This document shows positions 53,611-60,874 of a stretch of DNA of 64,000 nucleotides, piece after piece (the stretch's first letter is position 1; every line of letters starts with the position of its first letter). The stretch is from NCBI GenBank assembly GCA_045544035.1, contig JAZPYE010000018.1, forward strand, positions 1-64,000, in the 5' to 3' direction. The notes below the pieces were generated by a model. The model was not told the origin of the DNA. It was given only the letters and a program-made list of their open reading frames with translations, and searched no databases. Made by a program: the position numbers and the translations under genes. The DNA is from SIG587 sp045544035. GTDB taxonomy: Bacteria; Bacillota; Clostridia; Oscillospirales; Acutalibacteraceae.

Positions 53611-54654
53611 TTAACAACTTTCATACTTTTGGTTGATGTCGGCAAGGAATGTCTTAAAATCTTCGACCACTTCGGGCGGATTTAATATTGTTGCTTTCTT
53701 GCGGAAACCGCAAATCCAAGAGTAAAACATATTACTAACTTCAACATTTACATGAATTTTAAAATGTTTATCATCATCAGGGGTGTAACTTGCGCCATTT
53801 GCTCCAAATCGGTCGATAACGATGTCGAGAAGGTCATTTGTAAACCTTATTGTAACTTGTCTTTCTTCGCCGCCGAACATAGAGAAAACGCGCTTTGTAA
53901 AATCTTGCATATTTATATCCTTGTAGAACTCCGCTCCCTCGCGGAGTTCTATTGATTTTATAACATTATCCATTCTATCAATTCTATATGTGATTATTTG
54001 CTTTCCATTATAGGCTAAAAGATAAAAATTACCTTCGTTAATAAGTATCTTAAAAGGACTAACAGTATAAAAAGCACCTTTTCTGCGTGGTGTTTGCGCC
54101 TCGCGGTTTTGCAAGGTGTATTTCATATACTTAAATTTAATCTTTTTGTTTTCTTTGATAGCGGCATTTATTGTATTTATGTATGAAAGTATGTTGTTAT
54201 TATTGGTCTTTGCGCGGTCAACTAAATATGTTTCGTTATTTAAGGATTTATATTGTTCTTTACTGCAAAACTCCTTAATCATTTTAAATAACCGCTTTTC
54301 TTCTGTGTTTGATATAAAGCGAGCGGAATGTATGCACTCAACTAATAGTTGCAAATCAGTATATTTACAAGGTCTTTTGGTCACTTTATAACCGCGTTTG
54401 CCTGAACCATCATATTCAATTTTATATGGTATTCTTGCACCCTCTTGGATTTCTTCTTCATCATCTGCAGAATAAAGCCTTTGCAGTTCCTTTATATCGC
54501 GACAAATAGAATGTTCTTCTGCTAATATTCCATAATCTTCAAGTAGTCTATCGGAAATTTTACTTGCAGATAATGGGTGGTCTTTATCTGTATATTTTAA
54601 TAGTATTTGTAAAACAAGTATTGATTTATATTTTTGCCCATATTCTTTTGCCAT
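53611..54654 (-). CDS. WYL-domain transcriptional regulator
   Basis: 347 aa. N-terminal winged helix (SILVLQILLKYTDKDHPLSASKISDRL ... DIKELQ in two parts) and a WYL domain with FYLLAYNGKQIITYRIDRM (about residues 220-240), followed by the WCX-like C-terminal part. WYL proteins sense nucleotides or small ligands and are frequent regulators of phage-defence islands (for example CapW, BrxR). ATG 54654 behind GAGGTG is preferred over a start ten codons earlier. It probably controls the gene downstream and perhaps the divergent leader RNA. Confidence 0.88.
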   Translation of the reverse strand: MAKEYGQKYKSILVLQILLKYTDKDHPLSASKISDRLLEDYGILAEEHSICRDIKELQRLYSADDEEEIQEGARIPYKIEYDGSGKRGYKVTKRPCKYTDLQLLVECIHSARFISNTEEKRLFKMIKEFCSKEQYKSLNNETYLVDRAKTNNNNILSYINTINAAIKENKKIKFKYMKYTLQNREAQTPRRKGAFYTVSPFKILINEGNFYLLAYNGKQIITYRIDRMDNVIKSIELREGAEFYKDINMQDFTKRVFSMFGGEERQVTIRFTNDLLDIVIDRFGANGASYTPDDDKHFKIHVNVEVSNMFYSWICGFRKKATILNPPEVVEDFKTFLADINQKYESC

Positions 54655-54722
54655 ACTCAACACCTCTTTTATATCATACCACAAAACAAACCAATAGCAA
54701 AGAATAAAGATAAATTAAGTTA

Positions 54723-54751
54723 TTGATATTTGATTGTAACAGTGGTATAAT
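54723..54751 (+). promoter_or_regulatory. Promoter of the structured leader RNA
   Basis: TTGATA (54723-54728), 17 bp, TATAAT (54746-54751). Transcription would begin at about 54758, the first base of the long inverted repeat. Confidence 0.75.
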
Positions 54752-54757
54752 TTAGAT

Positions 54758-54931
54758 ACCACACTAAATCTTAATATGGGTTCATCATGTAAGAAGTAGC
54801 ATTTTTATTTCGGTAAAAATGCGGACTTCTGTTTTCACATTTCTTATGTGATGAACTGTTGATTTAGTGTGGTAGCAAATCAAGGTCTGCATTTTTCAGT
54901 GTGTGTGACTTTGAGTTGCACACACTTTTTT
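54758..54931 (+). ncRNA. Structured leader or small RNA with terminator (unclassified)
   Basis: About 174 nt. Nested stems: P1 ACCACACTAAATC (54758-54770) / GATTTAGTGTGGT (54861-54873); P2 54780-54795 / 54841-54856, 16 bp with two G-U wobbles; P3 GCATTTTTA / TAAAAATGC with loop TTTCGG (54799-54822). An intrinsic terminator AGTGTGTG / CACACACT plus T6 (54898-54931) follows, directly before the ribosome-binding site of the next gene. It is either an attenuator controlling that gene or a separate small RNA. Confidence 0.7.
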
Positions 54932-54952
54932 GTTTTTCAGGGAGGTGGAGAT

Positions 54953-55183
54953 ATGGATTACAATTTGTGGATTAATAAAGCGGTTATGAAAATAGGTGCT
55001 TTAGAAAAAGGAAAAGAGTTTACTTTAAAAAATTTGTTCACAGGAATTGAATGGGACGAATTAAAAACAGGTGAAAAAAGAAGTTTTGGCAGGTTTTTTA
55101 AAAATGAGGTTAATGATAAAAAAATTCCTGATATTGTAATCACCGAAGCAACAAATGTAACTACATATAAAAAAATTAAATAA
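54953..55183 (+). CDS. DUF1413-like small protein
   Basis: 76 aa. KGKEFTLKNLFTGIEWDELKTGEKRSFGRFF in two adjoining parts resembles the DUF1413 core (FTLKDLF..YEW...G..F), a short domain of unknown function found on clostridial plasmids and islands; it may bind nucleic acid. ATG 54953 has a strong GGGAGGTGG site that directly follows the leader terminator. A membrane protein gene starts 16 bp downstream. Confidence 0.6.
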   Translation: MDYNLWINKAVMKIGALEKGKEFTLKNLFTGIEWDELKTGEKRSFGRFFKNEVNDKKIPDIVITEATNVTTYKKIK

Positions 55184-55199
55184 TCAAAGGAGTCAAAAA

Positions 55200-56087
55200 A
55201 TGGTAGTAGTAATTGTATCAGGAGTAATTGCTGTTCTATGTTTCTTTATATGGCTTTTCTGCACTATAGCAGTAAAATCATATGATAAAGACATCATTAA
55301 TGAAGTTAATGAAACCGAAGTAGTTCAACAACCTTTAAATCCTATTGAGATTGGTTATGATATATCAAGCGAAGAAGTAAAGTACTTTCTTAGATACCAT
55401 CATATAGAAAAGCGCATTGTTGAACAAGTTATACATAACACTTACAATCAGGTTATGGTAGAGTCTTATCTTATTGGAAATAGTGAATTTTCAAAAAAAA
55501 TTAAAATCATATTTTCATATATAAATTATGAAGAATCAAAAACTAAAAGCATTGTTATAGTAACAGATAAAATGGTTTTTTTACACAATGGAAAGAACAA
55601 TAAAAGTACTTTTTATTTAGCACCTAATTTAAAATATTTTATAAATCGTTTAGTTGGGGAAGTAATACTCAGACAAGATACTTGGACTAAAAACAGTAGC
55701 GTTCTCGGCAATGCAATTGCGGGCGGAATTATTGCGGGCGGCACAGGGGCAATAGTAGGAGCAGTTGCAGCGGCAAACAGAAATAACAATGGCGGCATGA
55801 CTGTAAAAAGTTGTCAATATGACTCACAACGCAGAGCCATAACAATAGATGGGGTTAGCGGAAAATACAACAATAATGTAGATCGAATATACTTAAATTT
55901 TGATGTAGCGCAGTTTGGATATCCTGATTTAGGAAATTACACTATTGAACGCGAAACACAATTTCGCAGATATTCTATTGATAGTTCAGACTTATTTGGA
56001 ACTACATTATCACAGTTTAATAGCCTTAGCGATTTCGTATTAAAATTATGTCATTATTATGACGAAAAAAGTATAAACAAAAAATAA
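55200..56087 (+). CDS. Membrane protein with glycine-zipper segment, unknown
   Basis: 295 aa. N-terminal membrane helix (about residues 3-25), a soluble domain, then a glycine-zipper-like hydrophobic stretch NAIAGGIIAGGTGAIVGAVA near residues 170-190, then a beta-rich C-terminus. Glycine zippers of this kind occur in membrane-disrupting or superinfection-exclusion proteins, and also in unrelated surface proteins. AAAGGAG upstream. Same operon as the DUF1413-like gene. Not recognised as a family. Confidence 0.55.
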   Translation: MVVVIVSGVIAVLCFFIWLFCTIAVKSYDKDIINEVNETEVVQQPLNPIEIGYDISSEEVKYFLRYHHIEKRIVEQVIHNTYNQVMVESYLIGNSEFSKKIKIIFSYINYEESKTKSIVIVTDKMVFLHNGKNNKSTFYLAPNLKYFINRLVGEVILRQDTWTKNSSVLGNAIAGGIIAGGTGAIVGAVAAANRNNNGGMTVKSCQYDSQRRAITIDGVSGKYNNNVDRIYLNFDVAQFGYPDLGNYTIERETQFRRYSIDSSDLFGTTLSQFNSLSDFVLKLCHYYDEKSINKK

Positions 56088-56090
56088 ACT

Positions 56091-56119
56091 AAAAGGGAGC
56101 GGCAAAACCGCTCCCTTTT
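56091..56119. terminator. Bidirectional terminator
   Basis: AAAAGGGAGCGG, CAAAA, CCGCTCCCTTTT: perfect stem between convergent genes. Confidence 0.92.
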
Positions 56120-56705
56120 AGTTTTCTAATAGTGAAAGATATTTGTAAATAGTTGTTCTGCTCATATCGCAAACCCTTGCAAATTCACTTATATTTAATT
56201 GTTTTGCTTTATATGATGGATAATGTCGCATAAAGTTTTGTGGAATGTCTTGTGCAGTTACTTGCGGTCTGCCGATTACTTTCCCTTTGGCTTTTGCATT
56301 TGCCATGCCTGACCGAACTCTCGCCCTTATCATAGCAAGTTCTAATTGACTAAATACACCTGCCATTTGCAAAAATGCTTCGGTCATTGGGTCTGCTTTA
56401 CCCTCGCGGCAATCCATTGTTATACTACCCACAATTATTAGTCTTAATCTTTTGGTGCTTACAAGGTCGATAATCTCGCAAAGTTGTTGTGTGCTTCTTG
56501 CAAGTCGCGGAACTTCAAGAACAATTATTGTATCACCTTGTTGTGCTTTCTCAAACATCATGGCTTGTTCTTTCTTAACCTTTGAATCGCCATGCTCATA
56601 CTCTAAAAAGATTTCCTCTGCGCCTGCGGCTTTCAGTTCTCTAACCTGACGATTGATGTCCTGTTTTGTTTCATTTGTGCTACATCTTGCATAACCATAA
56701 TTCAT
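56118..56705 (-). CDS. Serine recombinase, resolvase/invertase family
   Basis: 195 aa, normal for the small serine recombinases. Catalytic serine S9 in YARCSTNETKQD; VPRLARSTQQL and the GKADPMTEAFLQMAGVFSQLE long-helix region are clear; the C-terminal HTH reads ISEFARVCDMSRTTIYKYL. It probably resolves multimers or inverts DNA. Three dyads directly upstream may be its own site or operators for it and for the divergent XRE gene. Confidence 0.92.
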   Translation of the reverse strand: MNYGYARCSTNETKQDINRQVRELKAAGAEEIFLEYEHGDSKVKKEQAMMFEKAQQGDTIIVLEVPRLARSTQQLCEIIDLVSTKRLRLIIVGSITMDCREGKADPMTEAFLQMAGVFSQLELAMIRARVRSGMANAKAKGKVIGRPQVTAQDIPQNFMRHYPSYKAKQLNISEFARVCDMSRTTIYKYLSLLEN

Positions 56706-56742
56706 AGTGTTTTGCTCCTTTGTTTTTCTTTGATATTATTAT

Positions 56743-56828
56743 ACACTTGTTTCAAGTGTAATTCAATTCGCAGAATACACAAATATTACACTCAATTCTT
56801 GTGTAATTATTACACTTGAAACAAGTGT
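56743..56828. promoter_or_regulatory. Triple ACACTTG dyads: operator or res-like site
   Basis: ACACTTG TTT CAAGTGT (56743-56759) and ACACTTG AAA CAAGTGT (56812-56828) are perfect 17-bp palindromes. A weaker one, TTACAC ... GTGTAA, lies at 56786-56806. They fill the region between the divergent resolvase and XRE genes. Confidence 0.75.
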
Positions 56829-56863
56829 TATTTTGTGGTAATATAATTGCAGAGGTGAAAGTT

Positions 56864-57067
56864 ATGTTAAAATATAAAATTGATGTTCTTGCAACACTTA
56901 AAGAAAAAGGTTATAACACTAACAAGATTAGAACAGAAAAAATAATGGGTGAAGCTATGCTCCAAAAGATAAGAAAAGGCGAAATGGTTTCTTGGTCTGT
57001 CTTTGAAAAACTTTGTTTGCTTTTGGATTGTCAACCTGCGGATTTAATCGAGTATGTAAAGGAATGA
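56864..57067 (+). CDS. XRE/Cro-C1 type HTH regulator
   Basis: 67 aa. LATLKEKGYNTNKIRTEKIMGEAMLQKIRKGEMVSWSVFEKLCLLLDCQPADLIEYV in sections is the compact Cro/C1 fold. ATG 56864 with AGAGGTGAAAGTT upstream. It is divergent from the resolvase gene across three dyads and 4 bp ahead of the small winged-helix/membrane protein gene. Confidence 0.85.
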   Translation: MLKYKIDVLATLKEKGYNTNKIRTEKIMGEAMLQKIRKGEMVSWSVFEKLCLLLDCQPADLIEYVKE

Positions 57068-57071
57068 TAAT

Positions 57072-57419
57072 ATGATAAGTAAAGATATGTATAATGTTTT
57101 AAAAAGAATTCCTCGTTCACCAAAGGATACAACTTCGTTAAAACTGTTAGCAAGAAAAACACATGAAGTCGATTTATTGTTTGAAATTTTACAAGACGCT
57201 ATGGGTTGCAAATATATTATGTATAATGAGCCACCAAGGCGCAATTTACATTATAGTTTAGAAAATTCTACATTTTGCCTAACAGAAGCAGGACAAATAC
57301 AGATTGAAGAATACGAAAATAAAAAAGGATCATCTACCAAGTCTACATGGGCTTTAATTATTTCAGGATTGAGTTTTATTGCCTCTGCCATTGCAGTTGT
57401 TGTATCGCTTGTCCAATAA
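57072..57419 (+). CDS. Small protein with C-terminal membrane helix, unknown
   Basis: 115 aa. Residues 1-85 look like a small winged-helix fold (SKDMYNVLKRIPRSPKDTT ... STFCLTEAGQIQIEEY). Residues about 92-113 (WALIISGLSFIASAIAVVVSL) form a membrane helix, here written in two parts in the cell: the tail anchors the protein. AAGGAATG provides the ribosome-binding site at the end of the XRE gene. It probably forms a two-gene unit with XRE. Confidence 0.55.
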   Translation: MISKDMYNVLKRIPRSPKDTTSLKLLARKTHEVDLLFEILQDAMGCKYIMYNEPPRRNLHYSLENSTFCLTEAGQIQIEEYENKKGSSTKSTWALIISGLSFIASAIAVVVSLVQ

Positions 57420-57687
57420 AACAGTTGCTTTTGTGAACAGTTAAAAAACACCCAAAACCGCACAAAATAAAGCCGATTTTGTTCAAACAATTAAGCACAC
57501 CCTTTTGTGAACACTTGCATAAAATAGGGGGATATACTTTCAGGCAAAAAGTATCTGTTTTCGCCTTTGGTGTTATTGTGTGGCGCTCCGCGCGACCAAA
57601 AGCAGAAAAAATTCAAAATGACGATCTTTGCGGTTGTTTTCGTTCAGTTATTAAAATTTATATTAGAAAGTTGGCGATTATAAATAT

Positions 57688-58578
57688 ATGATTGAAAATT
57701 TTGATGAAATTTGTAAAGCAAAGTTTGAATACATGCAGGAAGTGTATAATCATTTTTTAAATGAAAACATTAAAAAACATTACGATGAATTCTGTTTAAT
57801 AGAAGCTTTCAATGATTTTTCTTATAAATTAGGAAGAAAAGCGGACAGTTATATACCAAGTCCTGATAAACCATATTTTCAATTTGCGTTATTAAGAATA
57901 CATGAAAAGGCTGTTAAGGTATATCGCGAAGCAACAATTTTATTGCAGTATGGAAGTGCATCAGGCGCAATGGCTCGTTGGCGATTATTATTCGAATTAT
58001 CTGTTGTTGCCAATGTGCTTGTTAAGAAACCTGAATTATCATATAAATACATCAATCACTGTTTTGTTGATGATTACAGGTTTGGGAAAAAACTTGTTGA
58101 AAACAAGGACAAACTACAATTAGAACAATATAATTTAGACGCATGGTCTACAATAAAATCAAACTACGAAAAGATATGCAAGGACTTTACTTGGAAAGGC
58201 GATAATTACGAATGGGCTAAATGCGATGAGATAAAATCGCCCAATCTTTTTGAGCTCTCAAAATTCATAGGTCAAGATCACTTTTATGCTTATGTAGATG
58301 AATCACATTTATATAATCATCCAAGTGCGCGATATTTAATGGGCGATATGGGAGCAAAAGCGCCTAATGTAGAAGATCAAAATTTTTTATTTTCGCCATT
58401 TGAACTACACCTACCAATGCAGTTAATCGTCTCCTCTTTACATCAAGTAAACTGTGCCTTGATTTTAGGATATGGGGAACTTGAAAATGCTGACCATGAA
58501 GAACTGTTGGAATATCTAAAAACAAATTCACTATTTCCTGAAACCTTAATAAATAAGGTTAAAGAAATAGATTTATAA
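57688..58578 (+). CDS. DUF5677-like protein
   Basis: 296 aa, mostly helical, no membrane segment. LRIHEKAVKVYREATILLQYG and SGAMARWRLLFELSVVANVL resemble the core of DUF5677 proteins, which have no established function and are often seen on accessory elements and in defence islands. That match is from memory of the pattern. The gene is preceded by 268 bp without a clear gene, and its ribosome-binding site is weak. Confidence 0.6.
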   Translation: MIENFDEICKAKFEYMQEVYNHFLNENIKKHYDEFCLIEAFNDFSYKLGRKADSYIPSPDKPYFQFALLRIHEKAVKVYREATILLQYGSASGAMARWRLLFELSVVANVLVKKPELSYKYINHCFVDDYRFGKKLVENKDKLQLEQYNLDAWSTIKSNYEKICKDFTWKGDNYEWAKCDEIKSPNLFELSKFIGQDHFYAYVDESHLYNHPSARYLMGDMGAKAPNVEDQNFLFSPFELHLPMQLIVSSLHQVNCALILGYGELENADHEELLEYLKTNSLFPETLINKVKEIDL

Positions 58579-58588
58579 AATTAAAAAA

Positions 58589-58648
58589 GCGGTTGCCGCT
58601 CTCTTGTTCCCTTAATTTTGTTTAAGAGTTCATTTGAGCGGCAACCGC
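58589..58648. terminator. Long inverted repeat behind the DUF5677-like gene
   Basis: GCGGTTGCCGCTC (58589-58601) / GAGCGGCAACCGC (58636-58648), 13 bp perfect with a 34-nt loop. Probably a terminator for convergent transcripts, though the T-run is poor. Confidence 0.6.
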
Positions 58649-58653
58649 AATCT

Positions 58654-58797
58654 TTATTTAAAGTCTTTTAAAATCTCATCTAACGCTAAATCTAAAGTCT
58701 TTTTAAGGCTTTTTTCCATAATGCGCAATATTTCAGTTTCTAAAACTGACTTTTTGTTCTTCTTTTTCTTGTCCTTTTGGTTATTATTCTAACTCAT
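58654..58797 (-). pseudogene. Small gene with stop at codon 3
   Basis: Its ATG overlaps the stop of the upstream 66-aa gene (ATGA), as in a coupled operon, but codon 3 is TAG. The frame then stays open for 44 more codons (lysine-rich, then ILRIMEKSLKKTLDLALDEI). It is either a nonsense-mutated gene or uses an internal start (ATG giving a 21-residue peptide). Confidence 0.4.
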
Positions 58798-58994
58798 TTT
58801 ATTTTAATCTCACTTGTAATTTTAATATTATCAAATTTATTCTCTTGTGCTTTCCTCTGTGCTAATCTTTCATCAATTATTTTTTGCATTTTCTTTCTAA
58901 AAGCAACCTCAATTTCCCAAGGCTCAAAACCATCTAAATACATTGTATCATAATAATCAGGAATTTTGCGGTGTGCATAATCTATAAAATTCAT
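58794..58994 (-). CDS. Small hypothetical protein
   Basis: 66 aa, charged and helical (MNFIDYAHRKIPDYYDTM at the start, KKMQKIIDERLAQRKAQ in the middle). AAAAGGAG lies at the right distance before ATG 58994, so it is probably translated. No family recognised. Confidence 0.55.
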   Translation of the reverse strand: MNFIDYAHRKIPDYYDTMYLDGFEPWEIEVAFRKKMQKIIDERLAQRKAQENKFDNIKITSEIKIK

Positions 58995-59019
58995 AATCTA
59001 CACTCCTTTTGGATTTCAT

Positions 59020-59076
59020 AAACTGATATTTCAAATCAAGCGGCACAAAGTGCCGCGATTTTGAAACTATCAGTTT
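59020..59076. repeat. Extended imperfect hairpin
   Basis: AAACTGATA (59020-59028) / TATCAGTTT (59068-59076), inner TTTCAAA/TTTGAAA, and a central GCGGCAC aaa GTGCCGC. It is a 57-bp interrupted palindrome. Confidence 0.7.
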
Positions 59077-59129
59077 TCATTATATAATAACTTTTGCCGC
59101 AGTTTGATTATAAGATTTTGAGAAAACAA

Positions 59130-59194
59130 AAAGCAATTACTTTTTACTTCTTAAAATATAACACTGTATATTCAAAGTAAAAAGTAATTGCTTT
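59130..59194. repeat. 20-bp perfect inverted repeat
   Basis: 59130-59149 and 59175-59194 are perfect reverse complements over 20 bp (starting AAAGCAATTAC), with a 25-nt loop. The right arm ends at the stop codon of the winged-helix gene. Either a very strong terminator or part of a replication or nicking origin. Confidence 0.75.
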
Positions 59195-59764
59195 CTATAC
59201 ATTATTCCAAAAGGCAGAGGGTTCAACCTTTTGTCCTATACATTTGTAAAATTGCTCACCCTCTTTAATAGTGATTTTGTTAATCAAAACCGCGCCCATT
59301 TCTTTCAATGCGTTTTTTGCTTCTGTTACTGTGCTTTCTGAAACACCTATACAATCACCTATTTGTCTATTGGTAAAAAGGTTTTCACCAACTTTGAGCA
59401 ACCAAATATAAACCTTTAAAACATTTTCCAAAGCAACTGATTGTGTATAGTTGTGATTTAGGATTTCAGTTGCGTATTTTCTTTTTAAGCACACCTTATT
59501 TTCTTGTGAAATTGGATTTAAAAGTGTTGCAACATAATCATTCTTTTGTTTTTCCAAGTTAATTATGTTTTGCTCTGCAAGGTTTTCTAATGCTTCGCGC
59601 AATCTATTTTTATTTTTGTTTTGCGGCGAGCGGTTAAAGTATCTGCACATATCACTTGCATTACCTAAATTTTGACCTATATCCGCAATCATAATCAACA
59701 TTTTAAATTCTGCTTTCGGCAAGTTTAACCACTCAATATCAAATGTTATTAAATCTTCTTGCAT
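59195..59764 (-). CDS. Winged-helix protein, possible replication/regulatory protein
   Basis: 189 aa. Two helical DNA-binding-like units: IADIGQNLGNASDMCRYFNRSPQNKNKNRL near the N-terminus and TNRQIGDCIGVSESTVTEAKNALKEMG (a clear winged helix) near residue 140. This resembles plasmid- or phage-type initiation and control proteins, but no family is certain. AAAGGAGCG before ATG 59764. It is followed by the two large inverted repeats. Confidence 0.55.
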   Translation of the reverse strand: MQEDLITFDIEWLNLPKAEFKMLIMIADIGQNLGNASDMCRYFNRSPQNKNKNRLREALENLAEQNIINLEKQKNDYVATLLNPISQENKVCLKRKYATEILNHNYTQSVALENVLKVYIWLLKVGENLFTNRQIGDCIGVSESTVTEAKNALKEMGAVLINKITIKEGEQFYKCIGQKVEPSAFWNNV

Positions 59765-59778
59765 TTTAATCGCTCCTT

Positions 59779-60222
59779 TTAAGATACTTTTTCCTCATTC
59801 TCTTGGGGAGCGGTATCCGCAAAAGAAATTATCTTTTCGCGCTTAAAAACTTTGCACTCTTGGTAATCAGGGAATTGCTTTATAAACCAATCTCTAACAA
59901 AAGCATAAGGACTTTTCGCACATTTAGATTCTATTCTTGCGAGCATAAAAGAAGCCAATAGCGGTTCATAATTATCTTGACCCATTATATAATCTTGCAT
60001 ATTCTTATAGGTTAATCGCTTGCTTGCGTTGCAAGTAGTCTGCTTTCTGCCTGCGCGAGTTATTACTTTAATGTTTGGAAAGTCTTTTTTAATTCCTGCA
60101 ACTAATCCATATTCTTCAGATTTTGGATTGTTAGCGGCTTGCGCAAACTTATAATTCATATAAAGTGTATTGTTGGCAAAATCGATTTTATAACCTCTAA
60201 CTGTGTTTTTCATTTTCATCAA
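59779..60222 (-). CDS. Small element protein, paralogue 1
   Basis: 147 aa. The region LTYKNMQDYI ... KSPYAFVRDWFIKQFPDYQECKVF aligns by eye with the neighbouring 125-aa protein (LTYEKMQLYI ... KSPYNYVLKWFKKYCSNYKESPIF). The N-terminus differs. Helical, basic, no known motif. It lies 14 bp upstream of the winged-helix gene, in the same leftward operon. Confidence 0.6.
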   Translation of the reverse strand: MMKMKNTVRGYKIDFANNTLYMNYKFAQAANNPKSEEYGLVAGIKKDFPNIKVITRAGRKQTTCNASKRLTYKNMQDYIMGQDNYEPLLASFMLARIESKCAKSPYAFVRDWFIKQFPDYQECKVFKREKIISFADTAPQENEEKVS

Positions 60223-60235
60223 TTCCTTTCTTTAA

Positions 60236-60613
60236 TTAACCATCAATTTCATTATTTATGTTTGTATTGTTGTTTTCATCATCAGTTACAAAAATAGGAC
60301 TTTCTTTATAGTTTGAACAATATTTTTTGAACCATTTTAGAACATAATTGTATGGACTTTTTTGAACTTTTGAAAGTTCCTTTATTCTCTTAAATTCTTC
60401 TAAAAGTTCGCTTTTTTCCAACTTGATATATAACTGCATTTTTTCATAAGTCAACTTGTCATTTGCTTTCTTTTTGTCAATTACCATTTTTGCATTTGGA
60501 AATACCTCTAAAAATTCTCTCCATGCTTTAAATTCAGGCGAACCAAAAACTCTTGTTTTTTCTGCAAATTCCTTTGATACTAAACCATTGTTGTTTTTTG
60601 TAATTTTAATCAT
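60236..60613 (-). CDS. Small element protein, paralogue 2
   Basis: 125 aa, paralogue of the protein encoded 13 bp downstream (shared KxTYxxMQxYI and QKSPYxxVxxWF patterns). It is the first gene of the leftward operon, with TGAGGTAAAAAA before its ATG. The tail is rich in Asn and Asp. No family recognised. Confidence 0.6.
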   Translation of the reverse strand: MIKITKNNNGLVSKEFAEKTRVFGSPEFKAWREFLEVFPNAKMVIDKKKANDKLTYEKMQLYIKLEKSELLEEFKRIKELSKVQKSPYNYVLKWFKKYCSNYKESPIFVTDDENNNTNINNEIDG

Positions 60614-60757
60614 AATTTTTTACCTCATTTTCAAAATATTTTTAATTAACTTTGTAGGTTGTTGGTTAGCGCTTCCTTTACCTTACATACTTATTATATC
60701 ATATAGGGTCGAAAGTTCGCGCACAAAACTGTGCGAGGACTAAAAATTGCAAAAAAT

Positions 60758-60785
60758 AAAAGCAACTTTTTTTCAAGTTGCTTTT
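60758..60785. terminator. Hairpin terminator
   Basis: AAAAGCAACTT / AAGTTGCTTTT; it separates the integrase gene from the leftward operon. Confidence 0.75.
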
Positions 60786-60874
60786 GGTATGGAAGCGGTT
60801 TCAATTTATTTTAATTTATACTGATTTATACTAATTTAAAACAGATACTTTTTACCTATGCCGCAGTATTCTAT

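Noticed and set aside
54758..54931. Retron msr-msd RNA with terminal inverted repeats
   Set aside because: No reverse transcriptase gene is anywhere nearby, and the transcript ends in a terminator just before a small DUF1413-like gene.
57479..57691. 70-aa plus-strand frame before the DUF5677-like gene
   Set aside because: Atypical composition, no ribosome-binding site and no recognisable feature; treated as non-coding.
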